From Cryobacterium levicorallinum (GTDB taxonomy: Bacteria > Actinomycetota > Actinomycetes > Actinomycetales > Microbacteriaceae), in NCBI RefSeq assembly GCF_004402405.1, contig NZ_SOFE01000022.1, forward strand, positions 95,341-159,340: DNA of 64,000 nt. Direction: 5' to 3'. Positions within the stretch are counted from its first letter, which is position 1. Each line of letters starts with the position of its first letter. The notes under the pieces were generated by a model, which saw only the letters and a list, made by a program, of their open reading frames with translations, had not been told where the DNA came from and did no database searches. Shown in pieces: positions 18,437 through 26,752 of the stretch. Made by a program: the position numbers and the translations under genes.

Positions 18437-20302
18437 TTACGGAACCGTCGCTCCCCGCGCGGTGAACGCCGAACTCACTTCAACCAGCAGGTTCACGCTG
18501 TAGCGGGCCGACACCGGTGAGAGGAATTTGGGCGGCGCAATGTAGCGAAAGCGCGGATCGTAGGTGTAGTTCTTGCTGTACCCGTTGGCGCCGCCGCTGT
18601 TGGTCATTCGCACGGAGCCGCGATATTTCTGGGCGAGCGACCCGTTGATGGTCAGCACGCCCTGATTGCCGCCGCGATCGTAGTTCTGCACCTGAATGGT
18701 GTGGTCGAGCGAGAGCATGGCCGCGTCGATGCGCCGATTGTCAGGCAGGATGGCGCCACCTTCACCGAGGCCAACCCCCGGGCAAACCTCCCCATGCGTA
18801 CTGTCGCAGTACGGGTTCCAAACCCAGATGGCATTCTGCGCGACCAGCCCGAGCACGTCGGTGGATGCATCCGAATAAATGATGTCGCCGGTGACGTAGA
18901 GAAAGTTGTCGGTGGCGATGGTCATCGTGCCGTCCAGGGTGCCCATCACGAAGGCATCCCCCTTGCGGCAGTCATAGGACCGGGCGCTTGGCGCGGTTTC
19001 ATGCGTCACGGGAAAGCCGATACCGTTGCCGACGGAGCAGGTGGCCGCGCTTTGGCCGCTGGGCCAATCGGTGCTGCTCATATAGTTCGGATCAGTGACG
19101 ACGCCCGGAACGCTCTGGACAAAGAGCAGGTTCGCGTTCAACACCGGGACGGTGGCGCCGGCCGTCGAGCCAAGCTGGCCATTGGCCGTTCCCGGCAGGC
19201 CGCAGGCCGCCGGCGTGCTGCCCGACGTCGCCGGGTCCCCGACGATGCGGGTCTTCTTGGTCCAGGGCGAACGGATGGTCATGGTGCCCGAGCTGTTCAG
19301 TACGATGCTGGTCGGGCCGGTGTAGAGGCAACCCGGAGCGTCGATACCGGCGTCCGTCCGGGTTTCCTGCTTGAGCTGCATGTTGGTAGCCGGCATCGCG
19401 ATGACCGGGCTGGTCGTCGGCTGGCCGCCGTTGAAAACCTGCCCAGAGCAGTCGCTGCCGTCGGAGGCTTTCTTGAGGTAATTCGCACCGGGCGCTCCCG
19501 GATCGCCCGTCGTGATCGTGCCGTTGAACGTGGCCCCGCAGATGCGCATGGTGTCGTTGGAGTGCGCCGGACCGTTGACGACGTCGCTGCTGCCGAAGGC
19601 GATGTCGCCGCACACGCTCGTGCCGCCGGAGGGCATCGGCCGACCGGCCCAGGCGTAGGTGTCGGCGCAGCCGGACGTCGTGATTCCGCTCTGCGCCGGG
19701 TCCTGCATCTCATACACGGTGAAGTAGAGGTAGTCGATGAAGCCGTCCTGCCGGATATTGGCGACGATGCTGCGGGCCACGGCTCCCACCCGCCCGGTGG
19801 AGCGGATGCGCAACACTCCCGACGACGCATAGGCCGCGTTGTCGACCTCGTAGCGGAAAGACGCGGTGCCGTCGCTGCCGGTGACGGTGTCCCAGGCGCC
19901 GTCGGTGCCGAGGCCGAATGCCGGGTTCTCGGTGGCCGCCGAGGGCGCAGTGACTGTGCTGCCCGCGCTGAAGCTTGCCGCCGGGTTGCCGAACCGGTAG
20001 TAGGTGTTGTCGTTGGCGAGGCGGCTTTCGTAGTCGGCCACACCGGCATAGGCGGCGGCCATGGCGCCGTTCCAGTTCTGGTCGCTCGAGGCTTTGAGGC
20101 TGCCGCTGACGGAGAACGTCATCGCGGTAGCGACGAGGGTGAGCAGCAGCAGGCCGAGGCCGATCACGACGACGAGGGCGGCGCCGCGTTCGTCCGGTTC
20201 TCGGCGGATGAGGCGACGAAAGACGCTCAGCAACGCGAATCGCTTTCGGGGCGTCCAGGTGCTCCGGCGCCGGGAGGGGCGCCAGAACGGGTAGGCGCTC
20301 AT
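18437..20302 (-). CDS. Large PilX-like minor pilin component (operon 1)
   Basis: The 621-residue product has a basic N-terminal leader, then ERG|AALVVVIGLGLLLLTL (cleavage-like site at about residues 38-40), as in PilX-type pilus assembly proteins. The extracytoplasmic part of about 560 residues is Ser/Thr/Gly-rich with several cysteines, consistent with a beta-rich adhesive domain. It lacks the Glu5 of major pilins. The start overlaps the preceding gene as ATGA. Its counterpart in operon 2 is 437 residues. Which of PilX or a tip-adhesin subunit it is cannot be settled here. Confidence 0.78.
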   Translation of the reverse strand: MSAYPFWRPSRRRSTWTPRKRFALLSVFRRLIRREPDERGAALVVVIGLGLLLLTLVATAMTFSVSGSLKASSDQNWNGAMAAAYAGVADYESRLANDNTYYRFGNPAASFSAGSTVTAPSAATENPAFGLGTDGAWDTVTGSDGTASFRYEVDNAAYASSGVLRIRSTGRVGAVARSIVANIRQDGFIDYLYFTVYEMQDPAQSGITTSGCADTYAWAGRPMPSGGTSVCGDIAFGSSDVVNGPAHSNDTMRICGATFNGTITTGDPGAPGANYLKKASDGSDCSGQVFNGGQPTTSPVIAMPATNMQLKQETRTDAGIDAPGCLYTGPTSIVLNSSGTMTIRSPWTKKTRIVGDPATSGSTPAACGLPGTANGQLGSTAGATVPVLNANLLFVQSVPGVVTDPNYMSSTDWPSGQSAATCSVGNGIGFPVTHETAPSARSYDCRKGDAFVMGTLDGTMTIATDNFLYVTGDIIYSDASTDVLGLVAQNAIWVWNPYCDSTHGEVCPGVGLGEGGAILPDNRRIDAAMLSLDHTIQVQNYDRGGNQGVLTINGSLAQKYRGSVRMTNSGGANGYSKNYTYDPRFRYIAPPKFLSPVSARYSVNLLVEVSSAFTARGATVP

Positions 20303-20979
20303 GACGCCCCCGCCGCGACGGCAACGTTGGGCATGCCGACGGTATTGTGCAGGGTGACCGCGCTGCGGGCATCCGTCACGGTGGCCTGCACCGTGAGATT
20401 CACCGAAACGGATGCGACGCTGCGTAGCTCGGTACTGGTGAGCAGCCTGCCGTCGCCCCCCGAGCCGAGCAGAGGCAGGCCGGCGGCGTCACGGTAGCCG
20501 AACAGAAATGTGCCGGGGTCGCCCGGCGCCACGGTTTCGGCGATGATGCGCGACGATTCCGGCTCGCCGGAAAACCCGAAATACCCGCCGCTGAGGGCGG
20601 TGGCTGCCCAGCGGGTCTCGACCAGTCGCCGGTCGGCGTCGAGGGACAGGCGAATCTTCACCGGCTGTTGGGTGGGCATTCCGAGGTTGACGTAGGCATA
20701 GAGGGTCACCACTTCCGGGGTCGCTTCGACGAGGGCCGGGTCGGGCAGCGGATGCCCGGACACCGGGTTCTCGGTGGCCGCACGGATGACCCGGGCGACC
20801 TCGTTCATGCCGTTGGACACCTGCCGGGTGTTCACGGTGAGCAGCTTGGCCTGGCCGAGCGAGCGGGAGGCGCTCAGATAGAGGCTCGAGATCATGGTCA
20901 TGAACATGCCGAGCAGCAGCATCGCCACGAGCAGCTCGACCAGCGACAGACCGGCCTCGTTGGTGCGGGACGGCATCAT
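20299..20979 (-). CDS. PilW-like minor prepilin (operon 1)
   Basis: The 226-residue protein has a type III (prepilin) signal: TNEAG|LSLVELLVAMLLLGMF, with Gly at -1 and Glu at +5. Its globular domain follows the N-terminal helix. It is coupled by ATGA overlaps to the PilV-like gene before it and the PilX-like gene after it, so the three are probably translated together and form the priming/tip complex. Confidence 0.85.
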   Translation of the reverse strand: MMPSRTNEAGLSLVELLVAMLLLGMFMTMISSLYLSASRSLGQAKLLTVNTRQVSNGMNEVARVIRAATENPVSGHPLPDPALVEATPEVVTLYAYVNLGMPTQQPVKIRLSLDADRRLVETRWAATALSGGYFGFSGEPESSRIIAETVAPGDPGTFLFGYRDAAGLPLLGSGGDGRLLTSTELRSVASVSVNLTVQATVTDARSAVTLHNTVGMPNVAVAAGAS

Positions 20980-22349
20980 GGCGCCACCGCTCGCGGGTCG
21001 AGGGTGACGACGCCGCCGGCGGCCACGCCCCGGGTGAGCACGGCGAGGTTTGCAGCGGGCACGGGCGTCGTCTCGGAGCCGCTGGTGGCACCGGAGAAGA
21101 AGGTCCAGGAGCCAAACGGCAGGCCGAGTTGGGTCGTGGCGTCGGCGGGGAGCTGCCCGAAGTTGTAGGTCGTGGCGACTCCGCAGCCCGGATCTCCGCT
21201 GCCGGCCGGGGCGGTCGTCGTCTCGGCCCGCAAGAATTGCCCGGCCAGGCCGGTCACGGACAGCACGCCGAGCGGCACGTCGACGGTGGCACTGCCGCCG
21301 GGAAGGATACCGATGGAGGCGGCCGCGGTGCCGATGGCCCCATCGGCGGCCGCGGTGGTCCAGGCAGCAGGGTCGACCGATACGCAGCCGGGGGCGACCG
21401 GGGTAGCCGCTATGAAACGGCCGGCGAAGACCTCATAGCCGAACGGGTGCAGTCGAAAGGTCTGCACGTTCGCGCTGCTCGGGTTGACAGCTGCGTAGGG
21501 CTCGTACGCGCTGCGAAAGGTGGTGCTCAGGTTGCTCGGCAGCAGCGTCGTGCCCTCCGAATAGTTGGTGCCGTAGTGGGCCGTGACGGTTCCGGCCAGA
21601 TCGTAGGCGAAGGCGACGGATGCCGCTCCTCCGGCCGCGACACCGACCGTCTGCGCCCCGCTGGTCGCCTGATTTTTGTCGACGAAGTTGGGGCGGGAGA
21701 CGGTGACGTCATAGGTACCGGGCTGCACCTTGAGCAGATAACTGCAACCCTCGGCATCCGTTGCCGCTGGTGCATCGCTGAGCATCGCAGCGCCTTTCGG
21801 GACGACACCCGGCGCTGCGGAGATGGCCACGCCGGCGGCGCCGCTGCCGGAGGCGGTCAGCACCGACACCAGGATGGTGCCGAGTGCTGGATCGTTGATG
21901 CGGCTGCCGGGGGCGAGTGCGCTGTCGGCGCGCACGACCGGAGTCGTGGCGCGCATGCTATCCCAGGTGACGGTGACGTTGACGCGGCGGTAACGCAGCT
22001 GGCCGCCGCCGGAACCGCAGTTGCCGTCGGCACCGGTGGTGGTTTCCCAGTCGGTGGAGCGGTGCAGGGTGAAGGTCGTGCCGTTTTGTACGACCGTGCT
22101 GGTGCTTTCGAGCACGGCGAATACGTTTCCGGCCGAGCGGGCGAGGTCGATCTCCTGCGCGGCCAGGTTGACGGCCGATTCGCGGGACCGTGCGTCGTTG
22201 CCGAGATAGAGGGAGGTGACGAGTCCGTAGCCGACACCGACGGCGATAATGGCGAAGATCAGCATGGCCACGAGCACTTCGATGAGACTGACGCCGTCGT
22301 CGTTTCGGGCGAGGCGGCGGCCCAGGCTGAGCTGTTTTGGAGCGTGCAC
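20976..22349 (-). CDS. Long PilV-like minor prepilin with an extra domain (operon 1)
   Basis: The prepilin signal is NDDG|VSLIEVLVAMLIFAI. The start is a GTG at 22349 with AAGGAGG just upstream. At 457 residues it is far longer than usual PilV (about 130-200). After the pilin domain comes a region resembling a carboxypeptidase-regulatory-like beta-sandwich (YLLKVQPGTYDVTVSRPNF), at about residues 185-260, and then more beta-rich sequence with Cys residues. The operon 2 equivalent has only 133 residues. I infer a displayed binding domain at the pilus tip. Confidence 0.82.
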   Translation of the reverse strand: MHAPKQLSLGRRLARNDDGVSLIEVLVAMLIFAIIAVGVGYGLVTSLYLGNDARSRESAVNLAAQEIDLARSAGNVFAVLESTSTVVQNGTTFTLHRSTDWETTTGADGNCGSGGGQLRYRRVNVTVTWDSMRATTPVVRADSALAPGSRINDPALGTILVSVLTASGSGAAGVAISAAPGVVPKGAAMLSDAPAATDAEGCSYLLKVQPGTYDVTVSRPNFVDKNQATSGAQTVGVAAGGAASVAFAYDLAGTVTAHYGTNYSEGTTLLPSNLSTTFRSAYEPYAAVNPSSANVQTFRLHPFGYEVFAGRFIAATPVAPGCVSVDPAAWTTAAADGAIGTAAASIGILPGGSATVDVPLGVLSVTGLAGQFLRAETTTAPAGSGDPGCGVATTYNFGQLPADATTQLGLPFGSWTFFSGATSGSETTPVPAANLAVLTRGVAAGGVVTLDPRAVAP

Positions 22350-22397
22350 GAGGGCCTCCTTCGCGAGAATCAGGTCGAGGTGTTGCAGAACCGGGTG

Positions 22398-22427
22398 GCC
22401 GGGGCGGCCCGAAGGGGTGGCCCCGGC
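22398..22427 (-). repeat. Hairpin after pilA1
   Basis: GCCGGGGC (22398-22405) and GCCCCGGC (22420-22427) pair perfectly around a 14-base loop, 18 bp beyond the pilA stop on the minus strand. Such a structure could stabilise or partly terminate the pilA message and so raise major pilin over minor pilins. Confidence 0.55.
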
Positions 22428-22444
22428 TCACGCCGGTGGGGCTG

Positions 22445-22915
22445 TTACTCGAAGACGCAACCGGTCGGTGCTGCGTCCGTTGCATCGTTGGTGATACCCA
22501 GGAGGTCGGTCACGTAGAACTTCGCTGCTGTCGAGCTCGTGGCGCCGATGCAGAATGTGGGATCGCCAGTTGCCGCGACTGTGAGTACTTTGTATCCGAT
22601 CGACTCAGTGTTGGGGCCGTCGGTGTAGCCATAATTGACAATGCCCGGCATAGAAGCAATCGCAGTGGCGTCGTCCACCATCTCACCGGCTTCCGTCTGC
22701 AGCGCGATGATCGCGGTCTTGGCGTTGGCGAGGTCGCTCTTGACGCTTGCGTCCTTGGCGTTGTTCTGCACGCCGAGGTACACCGGGATGGCGATGGCGG
22801 CGAGGATGCCGATGATGATTACGACGACGAGCAGCTCGATCAACGTGAACCCTTTCTGGTTCTCGGTGAAGCGTGCGCGGCGCTGGTTCAGTGAAGCGAG
22901 CAGGCGAATAATCAT
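22445..22915 (-). CDS. pilA: Major type IV pilin PilA (operon 1)
   Basis: The 156-residue prepilin has the class-defining leader ENQKG|FTLIELLVVVIIIGILA (Gly -1, Phe +1, Glu +5), followed by AAIAIPVYLGVQNNAKD. The mature protein is about 134 residues. Two cysteines (TFCIGA and TGCVFE at the extreme C-terminus) can form the D-loop disulfide. A long 236-bp upstream region with candidate operators separates it from pilC, which suggests its own promoter. The ribosome-binding site is weak. Confidence 0.93.
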   Translation of the reverse strand: MIIRLLASLNQRRARFTENQKGFTLIELLVVVIIIGILAAIAIPVYLGVQNNAKDASVKSDLANAKTAIIALQTEAGEMVDDATAIASMPGIVNYGYTDGPNTESIGYKVLTVAATGDPTFCIGATSSTAAKFYVTDLLGITNDATDAAPTGCVFE

Positions 22916-23151
22916 GGTGTGTCCATTCGGGTTGGAAGTGGGCCGTACAAAGCGAGCCGGGTAAGGGCTCGTGATGCTGTGTTTCTTGGCGACCGAGGGT
23001 GCGATCGGAGCTTCAGATTAGGGGGCCATTTTTCTTCCGCACGACCCACAAGTGAGGGTGATTTTGGGTATTACCCACCCCCACAACGGGATCGTTCGCA
23101 CTCCGCGGGCACACCAAACGCCCCACACTGCGGGTCGAGGGCAGTGCTGGC
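22916..23151 (-). promoter_or_regulatory. pilC1-pilA1 intergenic region with CCCACAA boxes
   Basis: On the plus strand CCCACAA boxes occur at 23045-23051 and 23080-23086; the second lies within CACCCCCACAACGGG. The second also overlaps an 18-base block (23066-23083) shared 16/18 with the pilA2 upstream region (GGGNNTTACCCACCCCCA). The boxes lie about 130-170 bp upstream of the pilA1 start. A similar pair precedes the kinase gene at 61520-61557. They are candidate binding sites; no promoter core is evident. Confidence 0.55.
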
Positions 23152-24381
23152 TTACTTGATCATGCTGGCGATGCTGAAGATGGGCAGGTAGAGGGCGATC
23201 ACCATGCCGCCGATGACGACGCCGAGAAAGGCGATCAGCAGCGGTTCGATCATGGCGGTGAGCTGCTCGGTGGCAGATTGCACCTCCTGGTCGTAGAAGT
23301 CGGCGATTTTGTCGAGCATCAACTCGAGCGTTCCGGCATCCTCTCCTACGGCGATCATCTGCACGACCATGGCCGGAAAGACCGGGTGTTCGAGCAGCGG
23401 CTCCGAGACGGACTTTCCGCGCCGCACCGCCTCGCCGACCTCGGTCAACGCATTTTCGATGGCCCAGTTGCCGCTGGTCTCCCCCACGATCTTCAGCGCC
23501 TGCAAAATGGGGACACCGGCGCCGAGCATGTTGGAGAAGTTGCGGCTGAACCGTGCCACCGCGATCTTCTTGAGCAGCAACCCGAACACCGGCAGTTTCA
23601 GCCGCAACGGGTCGAGTCGACGGCGCACGGCCTCGGTGTGTTTGCTGCGTCGCCACCAGAGGGCGAAGGCGACGCCGAGCACCGCGCCGATCGGTACAAC
23701 GTAGATCATCGATTCCGAGAGGGTGACGAGTAGTTGGGTGGGCAGCGGCAGGGCGCCGCCCAGGCCGGTGAACATGTCTTGAAAGATCGGCACGATGAAG
23801 ATCAGCATGATCAGCACGGCGGCGAACGACATTGCCAGCACGATCACCGGGTAGGTCATCGCCGACTTGATGGTGCCGCGCAGCTTGACCTCCTTCTCGA
23901 AGTTCTCGGCGATCGAGTTCAGCGCGCCGTCGAGAAAGCCGCCGGTCTCACCGGCGCGAACCATGTTCACCATGATCGGCGGAAAGGTCAGCGGATGCTT
24001 CGCGAGCGACTCCGAGATCGACTGCCCGGCTTCGACGTCGTCGCGGACCAGGGCGAGCACAGCCGCGAGGGGTTTACTCTCGGTCTGCTCGGTGAGGATG
24101 CTCAGGGCGCGCAGCAGCGACAGCCCGGCCCCGATCATGGTGGCGAACTGCCGGCTCATGATGGCGAGGTCCTTCAGGCGCACTCCGCGCGCGAAGACCG
24201 ACAGAGTCAGTGACCGCCCGAGCCCGGTTCCCGGCACGACCGGGGCGATCGAGATGGGGGCGATACCCAGGGTGTTCAGCCGGGACGCCACCTGGGACTC
24301 ACTCAGGGCATCGAGTTGCCCCTTCACGTTCTTGCCGGCGGTGTCCCGCCCGGTGTAAGAAAAAGCGACGGCGGTCGACAT
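23152..24381 (-). CDS. pilC: Type IV pilus inner-membrane platform protein PilC (operon 1)
   Basis: PilC is the polytopic platform that couples PilB/PilT to pilin movement. The 409-residue product has two T2SF domains (first: MSRQFATMIGAGLSLLRALS; second: FSRNFSNMLGAGVPILQALK) and three membrane segments at about 170-195, 225-245 and 375-400. The start overlaps the pilT1 stop (TGATG). PilC2 has the same length and aligns throughout by eye, showing common ancestry. Confidence 0.95.
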   Translation of the reverse strand: MSTAVAFSYTGRDTAGKNVKGQLDALSESQVASRLNTLGIAPISIAPVVPGTGLGRSLTLSVFARGVRLKDLAIMSRQFATMIGAGLSLLRALSILTEQTESKPLAAVLALVRDDVEAGQSISESLAKHPLTFPPIMVNMVRAGETGGFLDGALNSIAENFEKEVKLRGTIKSAMTYPVIVLAMSFAAVLIMLIFIVPIFQDMFTGLGGALPLPTQLLVTLSESMIYVVPIGAVLGVAFALWWRRSKHTEAVRRRLDPLRLKLPVFGLLLKKIAVARFSRNFSNMLGAGVPILQALKIVGETSGNWAIENALTEVGEAVRRGKSVSEPLLEHPVFPAMVVQMIAVGEDAGTLELMLDKIADFYDQEVQSATEQLTAMIEPLLIAFLGVVIGGMVIALYLPIFSIASMIK

Positions 24382-26036
24382 CAGCTCGCCGACCGGGCGA
24401 GGTCAGCGGTCGCAGCCGTCGGGCTGTCCGCCGCGGCCACGCCGTTCGCGCCGGGCAGGCCGGCCGCCGCCTCACGAAAGCTGGTCTGCCTAAAGCTGGG
24501 CTCGACAAACGGCTTCTCCGCAAATCCAGACGGCGCAAATCCCGCCGGCGCAAATCCCGCCGGCGCAAGTCCAGCCGCAGCGAAACCGGCCTCCACGAAG
24601 CCCGGATCGGCGGCGAACGAGAAGCCGCCGGTCTGTCTTGGCGTGTCGCTGCGACGAATGAGTTTCTCGAGTCCCACGGCGTTTTGGGCCTTCTCCAGCG
24701 CGGCCTGGCGCGTGACCTGTCCTCTGTTCACGAGTTCGGCGAGGTGCTGATCCAGGGTGTGCATGCCACGCTCGCGCCCGGTTTGCATCATCGATTCGAT
24801 CTGGTGTGTCTTGCCCTCGCGAATGAGGTTGGCGATCGCCGGAGTCGTCACGAGAATCTCGGTGGCCGCCACACGCCCGATGCCGGTCGCCGACTTGACC
24901 AGGGCCTGGCAGATCACTCCCTGCAGCGTCTGGGCCAGTTGCGCGCGCACCTGGTTTTGCTGGTGCGGCGGAAAAACATCCACGATGCGGTCGACGGTCT
25001 GGGCCGCGCTCTGCGTGTGCAGGGTCGCGAAGACGAGATGCCCGGTCTCGGCGGCGGTCAGCGCCACCTGAATTGTCTCAAGATCCCGCAGCTCGCCGAT
25101 CAAAATCACGTCGGGGTCCTGCCGCAACACGTGCTTCAAAGCGGATGCGAAACTGGCCGTATCCGCTCCCACCTCGCGCTGGGTCACCACTGACTTCTTG
25201 TGCGCGTGCAGAAACTCAATTGGATCCTCCACGGTCACGATATGGTCGGCCCGCGTGCTGTTGACGAGGTCGACGAGCGCGGCGAGGGTGGTCGACTTTC
25301 CCGAGCCGGTCGGCCCCGCCACGAGCACGAGCCCGCGGGGAAGCTGCGCGAACTCGGCCACGGACTCGGGGATACCGAGCGACTTGAGGTCTTGGATCTC
25401 GCTCGGAATCAGTCGAAAGGCCGCCCCGGGCGTTCCCCGCTGCTGGTGCACATTGACCCGAAACCGGCTGGCTTTCCGGCCTGCGCCGTGCAGCGTGTAG
25501 GCGAAGTCCAGCTCGTGATCGCGGTCGAAGATGTTCTGCTGCGGGGCAGAGAGGATGCTGCGGATCGCCCGGCTCGCCTTCTTCGCCGACCAGATCGGCG
25601 CATTGTCGATCGAGCCCAGACCCCCGTCCCGGCGGATCTTCGGCGGGGACCCCACGGTGACGTGCAGGTCGGAACCGTGCTGCGCGACGACACACTCGAG
25701 CGCCGCGAGCAGGTCAGCGTCGATCGGACCGAGCGCTTTATCGGCCGGCTCGAGCGGGTGCACCGGCTGAGGCTGGTCGGCGGATGGCAACGGTGGCTCC
25801 TCGTCGAACGGCGCGGCATGGACGTGGCGCTGCTCCGGCACTGTGCCGGTCGTGGCGTCGGCGAGTGACCGGGTGCGGGCACGGAGCTGGGGCAGCACCT
25901 GCACCTCACCGGGGCGGCTCTCGTCCAGCGCATCGCGGGCCGAAACGGGGTGCCAGTCGATGGCGTCGCTCGCCGCGGGGGTCTCGTGCCTGCCCGCATT
26001 GTCGGTCGGCGACGGGGGCATTTTCGGGTCGTCCAT
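24381..26036 (-). CDS. pilT: PilT retraction ATPase with pentapeptide-repeat tail (operon 1)
   Basis: PilT powers pilus retraction. I start it at the ATG at 26036 (MDDPKMPPSPTDN, ribosome-binding site GAGAAGGA); the protein has 551 residues. The ATPase core has Walker A GPTGSGKSTT, the Asp box VTVEDPIEFLH, Walker B DVILIGELRD and the His box TGHLVFATLHT. About 110 disordered residues precede the core. The C-terminus is unusual: nine consecutive Phe/Leu residues spaced every five residues (VEAGFAAAGLAPAGFAPAGF and onward), as in pentapeptide repeats, encoded partly by 15-bp DNA repeats at about 24527-24580. PilT2 lacks this tail. Confidence 0.92.
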   Translation of the reverse strand: MDDPKMPPSPTDNAGRHETPAASDAIDWHPVSARDALDESRPGEVQVLPQLRARTRSLADATTGTVPEQRHVHAAPFDEEPPLPSADQPQPVHPLEPADKALGPIDADLLAALECVVAQHGSDLHVTVGSPPKIRRDGGLGSIDNAPIWSAKKASRAIRSILSAPQQNIFDRDHELDFAYTLHGAGRKASRFRVNVHQQRGTPGAAFRLIPSEIQDLKSLGIPESVAEFAQLPRGLVLVAGPTGSGKSTTLAALVDLVNSTRADHIVTVEDPIEFLHAHKKSVVTQREVGADTASFASALKHVLRQDPDVILIGELRDLETIQVALTAAETGHLVFATLHTQSAAQTVDRIVDVFPPHQQNQVRAQLAQTLQGVICQALVKSATGIGRVAATEILVTTPAIANLIREGKTHQIESMMQTGRERGMHTLDQHLAELVNRGQVTRQAALEKAQNAVGLEKLIRRSDTPRQTGGFSFAADPGFVEAGFAAAGLAPAGFAPAGFAPSGFAEKPFVEPSFRQTSFREAAAGLPGANGVAAADSPTAATADLARSAS

Positions 26037-26281
26037 GGGATCCTTCTCGCAAAGCAATGGCGTCGGGTACTGATTGCCGCGAAAGACACGGCCGCGCTGG
26101 TTGTTCGGGGCAAGACGACCGGTCATCGAGGGTGCGGTGACCGAGGCTGGCAGGCTTGGCGCTACGAGGGTAAGTCGTGTTCGCCGAGGTCTACGTAAGC
26201 CGTAACGCTAACGACGCGACTGCCGGCTCGGTAGTCCCGCGATCTGGGGGTCTGCACCCGGTATGTCACTGTTTTCCCGAT

Positions 26282-26327
26282 CTCTCGCTGAGCGCCGCAG
26301 CGTTCAGTGGACTCTCGCTGAGCGCCG
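26282..26327. repeat. Two 16-bp direct repeats, 30-bp period
   Basis: CTCTCGCTGAGCGCCG is present exactly at 26282-26297 and 26312-26327. Only two copies are present, so it is not a CRISPR. It could be a pair of regulator sites or a small duplication, upstream of pilus operon 1. Confidence 0.75.
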
Positions 26328-26415
26328 AGACTCTTGCCCTGCCTCCCCGCAGTGTCCGTGGGGCCTCGTCCTGCTCCATGCCCCTTGCCGCGTTTCACAC
26401 CCTGCATTTTGTCCC

Positions 26416-26471
26416 GGGCCCGAACAGCGGGCCCACGATAGATCATGGGCCCGCTTTCGCAATATGGGCCC
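26416..26471 (+). repeat. Four-box GGGCCC dispersed element, copy B
   Basis: GGGCCC occurs at 26416, 26429, 26447 and 26466, giving spacing 13, 18 and 19, identical to copy A. The middle spacer ACGATAGATCAT is the reverse complement of that in copy A except for one base, while TTTC is kept at the same place in the third spacer. The spacers therefore vary but the box geometry is fixed. Confidence 0.85.
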
Positions 26472-26700
26472 GGCATGCCCGCACACGCTGTTTGTGGATC
26501 GGGACGCCATTCCAATCGCCCGAATCCGCCCTGCTTAAAATGGTGACAGAGTTTCGATAGTTATTTTTATTTGTCTTTCGCGTCACCGCAACGCCTCCGA
26601 GGGCACGAACCTTTCAATTGAACGTGATTCAGGGCCTTCCAGCGCGGGGGAAGCTCCGCCAATTCGCTGTAGCACCGAAATTCGTGTAGAAATTTACCTG

Positions 26701-26737
26701 AGTTTCTCTCGCTTTTGTGTTCGGTTTGGGGTAGAAT
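26701..26737 (+). promoter_or_regulatory. Upstream element shared with the second DUF222-HNH gene
   Basis: The block AG..TCTCTCG..T.TG.TG, ending in GGTA, aligns without gaps to 62161-62193, upstream of the other DUF222-HNH gene. Here it ends in TAGAAT (26732-26737), a good -10 hexamer, followed by GGGGAGGAGG before the ATG. Confidence 0.6.
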
Positions 26738-26752
26738 CATGGGGAGGAGGCA

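Larger units (their letters stand above)
26037..26752. other. 716-bp intergenic region between pilus operon 1 and the HNH pseudogene
   Basis: No gene is supported here. It must include the promoter of operon 1. It contains a 16-base direct repeat (CTCTCGCTGAGCGCCG) at 26282 and 26312, the four-box GGGCCC element at 26416-26471, and an AT-richer segment (26535-26740) ending in the presumed promoter of the DUF222-HNH pseudogene. Confidence 0.75.

Noticed and set aside
26282..26327. Possible CRISPR-like repeats
   Set aside because: Only two 16-bp copies, no further repeats or spacers and no cas genes nearby.
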